Shown here: one piece after another, positions 34,363 to 45,523 of the stretch
Layout of the letters: the number at the start of each line of letters is the position of its first letter
Position numbering within the stretch: position 1 is the first letter of the stretch
Source: Jacaranda mimosifolia
Taxonomy: Eukaryota > Streptophyta > Magnoliopsida > Lamiales > Bignoniaceae
Assembly: GCA_018894105.1 (NCBI GenBank)
Contig: CM032117.1
Location: 29,740,501 to 29,804,500, forward strand
Reading direction: 5' to 3'
DNA length: 64,000 nt
The notes under the pieces: generated by a model
Databases searched by the model: none
Told to the model about the DNA's origin: nothing
Seen by the model: the letters and a program-made list of their open reading frames with translations, nothing else
Translations under genes and position numbers: made by a program

Positions 34363-35880
34363 AATCATCGATGAAAGTGATGAAGTAAGGATAGCCTCCT
34401 TTTGCACTAACTCTTAGTGGGCCACAAAAATCCGTATAGATCAAATCCAAAGGACTTGTGGTATACTCCATTTGTCCCACAAAAGGAGCCTTGGTCACTT
34501 TTCCCTTCAAACAAGACTCACAAGTAGAAAGATCCTCAACGCCACTAACATTTAGTGCTTTGAGAGCTTCTAACTTGTTTATCCTATTTTTAGAGATATA
34601 TGTCCAAGTCTTGCATGCCATAAAATAGCATCTTTTTAGTTATGTAATTTTCTCCTACTTGATTGAACATGCATTGATGATGGTTGGAAATTCAAAAATG
34701 TATAATCCTTAGTTAAGTGTACCATAAGCAACTAAAGAACCTATTCTTTGATACCTTCAATCTCCCATTTGATATAGAAGGATCAAATCCTTCACTATCT
34801 AAAATGGGAATTGAAATAATGTTCTCAACAATATATGGTAAATTATAACAAAGTTCTAATACAAGTATGGAGCTCCCTAAGTCTAACTTATTATACGCCT
34901 TCAGCTTTGGCCGTAACTCTTGCTTCTTGGCCAAGGCGATGGATCATATCCACATCACTAAGTTTTGTTCTTCTTTTGTTCCTTGTAACAACTTACAAAG
35001 ATAAGAACCACATGCGATATCATATATCCATGAGGAATAATTTATCCTTAAATGCACTTCAATAAAGTACATATCCTTCTCAAGGATTGCAAGGTATTCC
35101 TTGCAATACCACTTCCAATGGCCTATCTCAGCAAAGTAGAAACAAATAATATCGACTATATCCTCTATAATCTTCTTGACTCCTCCGGATGCCTTTAATG
35201 GTTGCTTTCCTTTGGAGAAAGGACTTTTCTTCCTTTTACCTCATTCTCTAGCACCCCTAGGGCTCATAGAGTTGGAGGAGGAGGCAAGCATTAATAATAT
35301 GCCCTTGTCATAGTAGTCTCTGACTATATCAACATTTTGATCAATGAAACTTAGCGAGGATGTGAGGATCAAATCCTCATGGAGATCATTGTCCATCACT
35401 ACATCCAAGTTGAAAAGCTTCTCCAAGCCTAATCATCTTTAGACTGTAGTCGATGACACATGATTTCACATCTATCCTAGCTTGAAAAAATCTCCTTTGA
35501 TAACATGAATTTCTCATACCTTGTTTGCTTTACAACTCATGTAAACTTGAACTAAGGTACTATTCATGTGTCCTTGAGATTTTTAAAGTATGTAGATTCC
35601 AACATGAAACTATAGGATATGACAATCCTTAACGCAATCTATGAACTTTTCACGTGTCTCTCGATCTACATTAATCCCCATGGGATAAGAAGCACCATGA
35701 TATAGGACATATATCCATTTCTTAGAATCTTGAACGATTTTTGAGGTTAAGTCAATCGTGGAAGTTTGGCCCGGTTGTTTTATTAGTTTCCAAAAAAAAA
35801 AAATTTTTAAGTGGATTTTAAGCCATTCTTGATATTTCACAAATCATCAAAGCTGAAAAGAGAATATAAGCATGTGATTG
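34363..35880 (-). pseudogene. Broken copia gag and N-terminal pol (minus)
   Basis: On the minus strand: a gag N-terminal region (LKIHLKIFFFWKLIK to REKFIDCVKD, 35840-35610), a gag segment KLFNLDVVMDNDLHEDLIL (35420-35370) and a decayed zinc knuckle near 35110-35140 where one Cys is Phe (CFYF-GHWKWYC). Next come the protease/pre-integrase stretch LPYIVENIISIPILD and the start of integrase (STCESCLKGKVTKAPF, ISVSAKGGYPYFITF-type block at 34390-34440). The sequence stops inside integrase at 34363, where it is joined to unrelated leader DNA. RT and RNase H are missing. It belongs with the 5' LTR at 38612. Confidence 0.82.
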
Positions 35881-38611
35881 ATTATTGATATTGAAAACAT
35901 GTTCATGGTCTTTCAGGTATGTTTTTCTCCTACTATTTTATCAAATCCTTCACCCCAAATAAGAATTTAGGAAATCTCATTTCCTAGTGAGAATCAAGAC
36001 CCTAAAGACTTGTAAGTGGACCCCCGTATCCAGATGTATATCCACCAACAATCCAAAGCAAGCAACTTTTGCTAATTGCATCTATATACAACTCTTGATA
36101 TATTTTGCCTCACTCTTCATGTAGATCCCCTAATCGGACAACCTCTACATTACTAGGTATTAAGTCAAACCTACCAATCATACTTTTATTCGAGATCACT
36201 CCACCACATCCCCCGTATTCGAGGGTATAATGAGTGGAAGCCTCAAATCAAAGGTGCATCATATGCTAAGTATGTGGTCACAACTTTCAATCTAAGTGTG
36301 ACCACTATATCCAGATGTATATCACACAAAGATAGTAGCGTCGCAATGCCACATACTATTGGTAGAAGGCATGGATTAATTAAAACTTCTTTTAATTTGT
36401 ATCTATTTTAACTTAATATTTGAAGCACTTAGACATTCTAAGTTGAGGGATTTTCTTACTTGCAAAGATCTCATCATTTTTATCTTCTTATTTAGGTTTT
36501 CTATATCCTAAACATGCATATTATACATCAATAGGATACGGAAAGCATAAATAAGTAAATGTGCCTAGCATACTCCTAGGGTGGGATGACCAAGAGCCTT
36601 AACCAAGTGATACACTTATGATATGATTGTTATGTAGGAATGAGGTGGGAATGGAATGGGTATTCCTAAATCCATTCTCAAACCCATGATTGGTATAATT
36701 TAGAGATAGGAATGCCCATTACCGTTGGAATATACATAGTTTAAAATATTATTTATATATGCATATCTTCGAATAATTAAAAAATATATATAAATTAATA
36801 AATAAAGAGTTGTCCATTCCATCAACAACTTTTCAAATTAAACTTCTGAAAAAAGTACAATAAATCGTTCTCTTATTACAAAAAAATAAGCACTCTAGTT
36901 ATAAAATATTTTATAATTTTTTTAATTATATTTTATCAAAAAATCCAAAAGAGCTTGCTAAATTATAAATTTAAAAATAATAATTTAAAAGGAATTGTGT
37001 TTATACTTTTTTGCGTAAGCATATATAACTTGTTAATAACATATAAAATGCATATATTTATTGATGTAATGCAAATAATATTAAAAATAATATTAAAACT
37101 GCATAATTATAGACTCACTCAAAAAAAATAATATCTATGGTAATATATAAAAAATATTTTACTAATAAATACTTTTATTTTAATAATTTTTTACAACAGG
37201 GTAATTTGGTCATTTAAAAAATTCATTCAATTCTTAGTGGTCATTCCTATTTACCAATCATTAAAATGGAATCAAAAAGGGAATGGTGATTCAATTCCTT
37301 TCTCATTCCTTATACGTACCAATCATAGGATAAACTATACCAACATTATTCTTTTCCGAACTTCATTCCATTCCTAAAGTCATTCCATTCGCGCCTAATT
37401 CCATTTATGCATACCAATCACTACCTTAGAGCCATAGGTGCACCACTTAGTTGATTTTAAGTGGGTTGATTAAATCTAGCTATTACATGGGTCTTCATGC
37501 CTCCAATGGTTTTCTTTGCTTCTTATAACATTTACATGAGAAAGAAATTCTCACTCCTAGTTATTCTACTTTCATAGCATTTACAAGATAGAAATTAAAA
37601 GGCATGCAAGCCCCATTTTAGTACAACCCTTTTCAACAACTTGAAACAAACAAAATCAATATTAAAGGCTCATGATCATCCCAATTCATTCATCATCCAT
37701 TCAACAATTAAATGAACAATAAATAAATCTAGAATTAACATTTAATTTTAACAATTAAATGCTTATCTCATAAACAATTAATTGGTCAAGCAAAAATAAG
37801 CATAACATTTATTCATCTCATTTTTGCACAAAATTACAGATTAACTTGAACAAGTTTCTAAAAGCAATCAAAAATGTCAAACATAATTTTGAAAACTTGC
37901 ACAACACTTGTGCACCTATATAGCATGATTTGAATAATCTTTTGTCACTTAAGGGACTCAAAAATAGGCTCAAAATTCATCCCAACCATAACTTGGTTGC
38001 TGCTGCCTGAGTTGTGCACATGGTTGGGTGGCAGGTGCGTCTGCTGCCCTGCCTGTGTGCTGCTAGGGTATAGCGGCACCCCTATTTTGGGGTTGGGACC
38101 AAGTGAAGCCATTTTTTGCTCAACTTTTGTGCACCAAAAATTTTAGGACACATTCTAAACATCAAACCATACATTTTAGATGAAATTTCAGATTTAAAAC
38201 ACCTTTCAAAAATGGAATTTCAAGTTCTCAAACATGCTTCAAACTTCAAGTTTAAGTAAGAATCACATTTTTCAAAAACCTCCAATAAACTCCAATCAAT
38301 TTGGATCTAAAAATGACCAAAAATATTTAAGGACAATTTTAACATGCTATATCGATATGTAACATCAACTAATACCAAATTAAAATTCAACAATAGTAAC
38401 TATGAATTAAAACATCCTAATCATATGAATTAACACTTAAAACACATATTAGCATGCTTTCAATTCATCAAGCAAAAGAGAAACATACAACAACTACCAA
38501 ACACTCCAATCCATAGTTTGGATCAAGTATTTTGTGATATTGACCAATTCATCACATGAATCAATCAATCAAAAATTCAAATCATAGCAAGAATTAGGTT
38601 CCGATACCACT
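35881..38611 (-). mobile_element. Copia leader and PBS (minus), interrupted by a MITE
   Basis: This is the reverse-oriented leader of the element whose 5' LTR begins at 38612. It carries the element-specific motif at 36021-36043, 36210-36228 and 36303-36322, and a GC-rich island at about 37995-38090. The PBS complement GGTTCCGATACCAC lies at 38598-38611. A Tourist-like insertion occupies 36619-37425. Confidence 0.8.
36619..37425. mobile_element. Tourist/PIF-Harbinger-like MITE, TSD TTA
   Basis: This 807-bp AT-rich insertion is rich in GGAATGGAATG at one end and its complement CATTCCATTC at the other. The ends are imperfect inverted repeats (ATATGATTGTTATG against AGTGATTGGTATG). It is flanked by TTA at 36616-36618 and 37426-37428. 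Removing it restores the leader (CACTTAGAGCC). It has no ORF. The TTA duplication and GGAATGGAATG ends fit Harbinger-related MITEs; hAT is less likely. Confidence 0.7.
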
Positions 38612-40422
38612 TGAAGTCACATGTAGAACTAGGATCCAATTATCAAAGCATAAAAATGCTAAAATAACTAGTATACATATGAAGCATAGGATATAAATGT
38701 GCCATAGATTCAGATTTAGAAGGAGAATTACCTTGACTTTTAGAAAATCAAAGGAAGGTTGAAGAAGATCTCAACTCCTTGAAAACTGTCTCCTAGCAGC
38801 AAAGCCGAATCTGAGCAACTTTTTCCCACACAAATGAACTCTAATTTGAGTGAAATTTAAACCAAAATAACACCAACACTATGATGTATATTTAGTAAAA
38901 AATTCAACTCAAAATGGATCTGGAAAGACCTCCAAAGGTTGCTTCAAAGTCACTGCCCGAAACAGATGATCTCCAAAGGCTAGTAATCCAAATTATCTTG
39001 CCTCTAATGTTAAGAACCACACATCAATGCACAATCCTTTTCCTCTCAATATTAGCTGGAGAATAATGAGAAGAAGAACTTAGATGGAGATAGGATAAGA
39101 AGACAAGTGAATCATCAACACATGAGGCAACACTTGAGAATTTGGACGGAAATTGCGAGAATCTAATTCTAGCTTGCAAATCACTTGTAATGAGTGGCCA
39201 GCCACATACACACTCTATATCTATATATAGAGGGAGGATGATGTGATGACAAGGTGGCATCACACCTTCCTCAAGGATGGCACCAACTAGCCCTTGCAAA
39301 TTGGCATGTGAATTTGAATTTCATTCGAAATTTTCATTTCATCTCAAGAAATGTCATCCAAATAAATTCTAATTCCACACTAAATGAATTCTTCGGATGA
39401 ATTTTTCCTCCAAAATTAATTCTTCATTTTAATCAAATTAAACTCTTTAATTTAATTAATTAACTTTGACTTAACTCTTTAAGTCAATTTGCTTAACTCC
39501 TTAAGCAAGACATTGTTAAGTTAAGTGCTTAAATTAAATTAATTAACCAATTGACAGTCATGTGGCACCAAATAATTAACTCCTTGATTAATTGGTATTA
39601 ATTTAATTCCTTAAATTAATTAGATCAATTTAACAATTAAATTGATCAAGCCAAAATGACATCAAGTTGTGTAAATTGGTCAACCTCCAAAAATCGGTCA
39701 TTAAGGAACTTTTTCTAACTTTCAGAAAATTCCCCTTCATCAATTAGGAATTGCAATTGACTTTTGTGTGTGACCCATTAGGTTCTACCATTCATCGGAC
39801 ATAGGCACACAACTCTTTATGATTTTAGAATATCAAATATCACATTAGTTTAAACTTCTTTAAGCTAATCGACTCAATTCAATTAATCCCCATTAATTGG
39901 AGTACCCAATCTCTACGGTTGATGCCCAACCTCAAGTCCATAGAGCCCAACTAATTAGCCAAAATGAATAATTTTGGAGAACCATTCTAGCTCTACCCTT
40001 TCATCTCCCATCTCCCGAAAGAGGCCTAGGGCAAGATATTTATCGGCTCCCTTATAGCCTCGATTCTACATCTCTATTCAGATGTTTGATTCCTCTTTAT
40101 TACCTCATCTTTGGAAAACTCTTTTCTCAAATTGTCATACTACCTTGTGCAAGGATTTTTAGGAATTGATCAATATAGAATACATAAGAGATATACTTGC
40201 CCTTCACAATGACGAGGAGTTGGATCTCATCTTGGATCTCACAAACCTCCATGTCTAAGTAGCTCATGTCCATTCACCACTTGAACCACCCGCTACGCGG
40301 CTAGGGAAGAGTCAAAGCTTGAGGACCTAAACACAAGGTTACCATGAATTCTCAGGTCAAATGACTAATTATATGCACTAGCGTAAGCAGGGGATATACT
40401 ACTACCGACTTGCCTATTCGGT

Positions 40423-42630
40423 GTTGGAATAGGGCCCAGCAAGCCAATAGGATTGGCCTTGTAAAGCTATTTCCTTGTAAAACAATCTTGATTGAATGAT
40501 ATTCTTTATATGACCATCTTTATCTTATGCTCTTCATTTCTTCACTTGCATTTGGGTAAAGCCCTTAGATCACTCATGAATACGAGACTTGGTTCGATGA
40601 CCATGGAATAAGTCTTACACGATCGTGATTTTAAATCTTTTAAGTCATAAGTTTTTATGAGATAGGGCATCTAAGATTTGGAAAGACTGGCACTAACGAT
40701 GCATAAATCCAAGAGTTGGATATTGCTCAATTCCATGAGCAACAATATGAGATGTGGGTGCTTGTTAGAGAACAAAGCACTGAAGGCCTACTAGAGAATC
40801 TACTAGATAGCCGTAGTGTCAAGTTCTCCAGCTTATGCTGGTGTATATTATTAGTCCTTTGACCTGAGAATCCATAGTAACCTTGTGTCTGGTCCTCATG
40901 CTTTGACTCTTCCTTGACTACTTAGTAGGTCTTTTGGGTTGAGGTTGGGTATGAGCTACTTGGCATGGAGGTTTGTGCGATCCAAGATGAAATCCGACTA
41001 TTCTCTTTTGTGAAGGATGAGTGCATCTCATATGTATTCTATAATGATCGATTCTAAGAAATCCTTGCACAAGGTGGTATGACAATTTGTAAAATGAGTT
41101 TTTCAAAGATGAGGTCACATAAGGAAATTGAACATTGGGAATAGAGATACACTATCGAGGCTATTAGAGAGCCGCCAAATATCTTGCCCTAGGCTTATCT
41201 CGGGAGATAGGAGAAGGAAAGAACGTATTTGCATGGTACGCGTAGAGTTAGAAAGGTTCTCCAAAAGCATTCATTTCAGCTAATTAGTTGGGCTCCAGAG
41301 GCTTGAGGTTGGACATTGACGATGGAGATTGTGTATTCTTCAATTAATGAGGTTAATTGAATTGAGTCGATTAGTTTAAAAGTTATTTTAAACTAAAATG
41401 AATATATAATATTCAAAAATCATAAGGAGTTGTGAGCCCATGTGCAATGAAAGGTAGAACCTATTGGATAACACACAGAAGCCAATTAACCTCCTAGTTA
41501 TTGGAGCAATTTTCTAAGAGTTAGAGAAAATCACTCCAAAGTGATCGATTTTGAGGTGCCAATTTGAATGTCAAATTTTGGCTTGATTAATTTAAGTGTT
41601 TAATTAATAAACTAATTTAAGGAGTTAAGTTAGACCAATAATTAAGGATTTAATTATTTGGTTCCAAGTGACCATCAATTGGTCAAGTTAATTTAAGGAG
41701 TTAAATTAACAAAATTGAGCTTAAAAGTTAAGCTTGTTTGACTTAAGAGTTAGGTCAAATGTTAATTAATTAAATTAAAGTATTTAATTTAATCAATGAG
41801 AAGAATACATTTTAAAGGGAAAATTCAAATGAAAGGTTCATTTGAATTACGCATCTTAATTAACTTGAAATTAGATTTCAAATGTAATTAAAAGGCACAT
41901 GAAATTCAAATGAGATTTGAATTCAAATTTACCACCTTGGCAACTCCACTTGGCCGCCCCCTCATGGAAGGTGTGATGCCACCTTGGAATCACACCATCC
42001 AACATCTGTATATAGATATAGATGAGAGAGGATTCGGCCACATGACAAAAGGTGTGAAGAATTAGATTCTTTGCAATTCCCTCCAAAACCTCCTTCAAGC
42101 ATTACATCATATGTTGAAGCTTTGCTTAGTTTATCTTCTTCTACCTCAAAATTTGGCCTTCACCACTGTAATTCTACCTGCTTTCTCCAAGTAAAAGTGA
42201 GTGAAATTTGGAGTATTGATTGGTGTGTGGATCATATCAATAGAGGCACAACATTTGATTTGCTAGCTTTAGAGATCTATTGAAATAGAGCAATCACTTA
42301 TTGAATTTTTTCCAAGCGGTCCAGATTGTGTTTTGCTCTGAATTTTTTACAGCACTTTCCTCAAGAAGTTGGGAGGTTCCAATTTTTTTTTGTGATTTTT
42401 GGAGCATTTTAACTGAGGCAAAAATCATTGTTCATCTACTGTGCCAGAGCCTGCCAGATTCTAGATTGGTGAAGTGTTCACCATCACAACCTTGGAAATT
42501 TACTTTTTGAGGTAATTTTCCAACTAAATCTGAATCCCTAGCATGATTAGATCCTTTTTAGGCTATAAGCACTAGTTATTTTTGAGTTTTTGAAGTTTGA
42601 TAATTAGATCCTAGTGGCTTACTAACATTA
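40423..42630 (+). repeat. 5' LTR of the complete element
   Basis: The LTR starts TGTTGGAATAGGGCCC. Its last two bases are TA instead of the expected CA. The U3 has perfect hairpins at 41687-41710 (10-bp stem, loop GGAG) and 41822-41848 (12-bp stem, loop AGG). The TATA region lies near 42005-42020. It belongs to subfamily B. Confidence 0.9.
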
Positions 42631-44555
42631 AAGTGGTATAGGAGCCTAAATTATGCTTAGATTTGGGTTTTTGATGATTGATTCATGTGATGGATTGATC
42701 AAAATCACCAAATTCTGGATTCATATGATGGATTGGAGTGTTTGGATGATGTTGTGTGTGGCTCCTTGATTGATAAATTGAAAGCATGCTAATATGTATA
42801 TTAAATGTTGATTCATATGATTAATATGTTTTAATTCATAGCTTTTAATGTTAAATATTGATTTAGCATTAATTGATGTTGTATGTTGATATAGCATGTT
42901 AAATCTGACCTTAATGTGTTTTGGTCATTTTTGGATCAAATTTGATTGGAGTTTTGTTGGAGATTTTTATAGAATGTAATTCTTACTTAAACTATTTTTT
43001 TTGAAGCTTGATTGAACACCTGAATTTCCACTTTTAAAAGTTGTTTTGAATTTTGAAATTCTATCTAAAATGTGTGATGACATGTTTAGGAGGTGTCCTA
43101 AATTTTTTGGTGCATAAAAGTTGAGCCAAAAATGAGGTGACTTGGTCTTATAGCAGAACTGTACAGCCTACTGTGTAGGGCTCGGTGCTGGCGAGGCAGC
43201 GTGCGTACGTGCATGGCCAGGCAGCGCACCCAACCCATGCGGTAATGGCACTATTTGCCAAGGATGAACTTTGACATAATTTTTTTGTCTTCTTTCATGC
43301 TCAAAATAGTATTGCATCACACATGGAAGGTGCAAAAGTGTTGTGTAAGTGTTCAATAAAAAGTTTGACATTTTTTCAAGCTCCTTAAATCTTGTTAAAG
43401 TTAATCTCCATATGTTGCATAAGTGTTATGCATGACCAATTATTTGTTAATTTGATTAGCATTTAATTGATGAAATTAATTATTAATTATAGACTTGTTT
43501 ATTGTTCATTTAATTGTTAAATGGATGATGAATGAATGGGGATGATCATGAGCCTTTAATATTGATTTTATTTGTTTCAAGTTGTTGAAATGGATTGTAT
43601 TAAATTGGGCCTTGCATGCCTCTTTTTTTCTACCTTGTAAATGTTATGATAGTAGAACCATAAGGAGTGAGGATTTCTTTGTCATGTAAAAGTTACTTGG
43701 AGCAAAAAAGACCATGGAGGCATGGAAACTTTTGAAGACCCATGAATGTATGGGATACACTCATATAATAGCTAGATTTAATCAGCCCATTTAAAATCAA
43801 CTAGGTGGTGCACCTATGGCTCTAAGTACACCACTTGGTTAAACTTATGGTCATCCCACCCCAGGAGCATGTTAGGCACATTTACTCATTTGTGCTTTCC
43901 ATATCCTATTGATGTATGAAATGCATGGTTAGGATACATAAAACCTAAAAAAGAAGATAAAATTATGAGATCTTTGCAAGGAAAAAACCCTCCACTTAGA
44001 ATGTCTAGGTACTTTTCAAATATTAAGTCAAATTGGATATAAATTAAAAGAGTTTTAATTAATCCAATTCTTCTACTAATAGTGTATGCCGTGAAGATGC
44101 TATAGATTTTGTGTAATGGCACTCAGTTATAGGTTCACACTTAGGAGAAAAGTTGTGAGCATGCACTTAGCATAAGATACACATTGACTTAGGAGCGCCC
44201 ACACATTGGCACTCGGTTATGGGGGATGATGGTGCATGGTTACGTGGGTCTATGTGAACAGTGAAGCAAAATATACTAAGAGTTGCATGAGATGCAATTA
44301 GCAAAAGTTGCTTACCCTTAGATTGCTTGTAGATGGCACTCGGTTATGGGGGTCCACTTCCAAGTCCTTGGGATCTTGATTCTCACTAGTCTTCCAAGTC
44401 CATTTCCCGAACTCTTCTTGGAGGTGAAGAATTTGATAAAATAGTGGGAGGAAAACATGCTTGGAAGACTATGAACATGTTTCAACATCAAATTCAATCA
44501 AATGCTTATACTCTTTTTTTGCCTTTTGTAGATTTTTTCGAAATCTTCAAACAAA
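42631..44555 (+). mobile_element. PBS and 1.9-kb leader of the complete element
   Basis: The PBS TGGTATAGGAGCC lies at 42634-42646. The untranslated leader is long for a copia element. It has a GC-rich island (43150-43250) and the motif GGCACTCGGTTATGGG at 44118-44133 (variant), 44208-44225 and 44335-44350. It ends at the gag ATG (44556). Confidence 0.85.
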
Positions 44556-45523
44556 ATGGCTAAGAATCCGCTCGCATCAATTTTGGAAACCAATAAACTA
44601 ATCGGGCCCAACTTCCTAGATTGGTTGAGAACCTTAAAATAATTCTTGACTTTGAAAAGCGGGCTTACGTCCTTGATCAAAGTCCCGTAGACACACTTGG
44701 TGATGAAGCTACTGACCAACAATGTGAAATGTTCACAAAATTTGTAGATGATGATCGAAAAGTTAAATGTGTCATGATGGCCTCCATGTCCAACGAGCTC
44801 CAAAAGACTCATGAGCACATGAAACATGCTCAAGAGATCTATGCACACTTGCAAAAGTTGTATGATATACAAAATAGACACGAGAAGTTCGCTTTGTCAA
44901 AGAAGCTCTTTAGGACAAGGATGAGTGAAGGGTCCAATGTCCATGATCATGGCCTCAAGATCATAAGACTCATCGAGAAGCTTGGACAATTCATGGACAA
45001 CGACCTTTACGTAGATTTGATCCTACAGTCATTACCACCATCATATGACCAATTTGTTATAAACTTCAATATATCCAAGCAAGAAGTTACGATTAATGAG
45101 TTGGTCAATATGCTTGTGACCATAGAGGTGATTGTGAAAAAGAAGAAGCTCCTTATGCTTGCATCCTCTTCCAAGTCGAAGGGCCCTAGGGGTCCTAAAA
45201 AAGGAGGTAAGAGGAAGAAGAGTTCTTCCTCAAAAGAGAAGCAACCCAGGAAGAGTTTTGGGAGGGTTAAGAAGAAGGTTAAAAGTGAAGATAGTTGTTT
45301 CTATTGTGGCGAAAAGGGCCATTGGAAGAGAAATTGCAAAGCTTACCTTACAACCCTTGAGAAGGGTATATACTTTATTGAAGTGCACACGACGACTAAT
45401 TCTTCCACATGGGTATTTGATACTGCATGCAGTTCTCACCTTTATAATTCATTACAGGGGATGGAAAGAAGAAGGAATCTTCGTGAAGGGGATATGATCC
45501 TCTACTTAGGAAATGGAGCATGA
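44556..45523 (+). pseudogene. Copia gag with zinc knuckle and protease motif (frameshifted)
   Basis: Gag starts at ATG 44556 (MAKNPLASILETNKLIGPNF), the capsid protein that packages element RNA. It meets TAA after 28 codons because of a one-base loss near 44635. The correct frame resumes at 44621 and stays open for 300 codons to TGA 45521. It includes the UBN2-type capsid region (MSNELQKTHEHMKHAQEIY, MDNDLYVDLILQSLPPSYDQ), a lysine/serine-rich linker, a CCHC knuckle (CFYCGEKGHWKRNC) and the aspartic-protease motif WVFDTACSSHLYN. Gag and protease are in one frame, as usual for plant copia. Confidence 0.9.

Noticed and set aside
36619..37425. hAT element as an explanation for the 807-bp insertion
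   Set aside because: Only a 3-bp TTA duplication is evident, without a clear 8-bp repeat; the GGAATGGAATG ends fit Harbinger-type MITEs better.
44498..44881. 127-residue minus-strand frame opposite gag
   Set aside because: It is the antisense shadow of the copia gag reading frame, which has a clear domain match on the plus strand.
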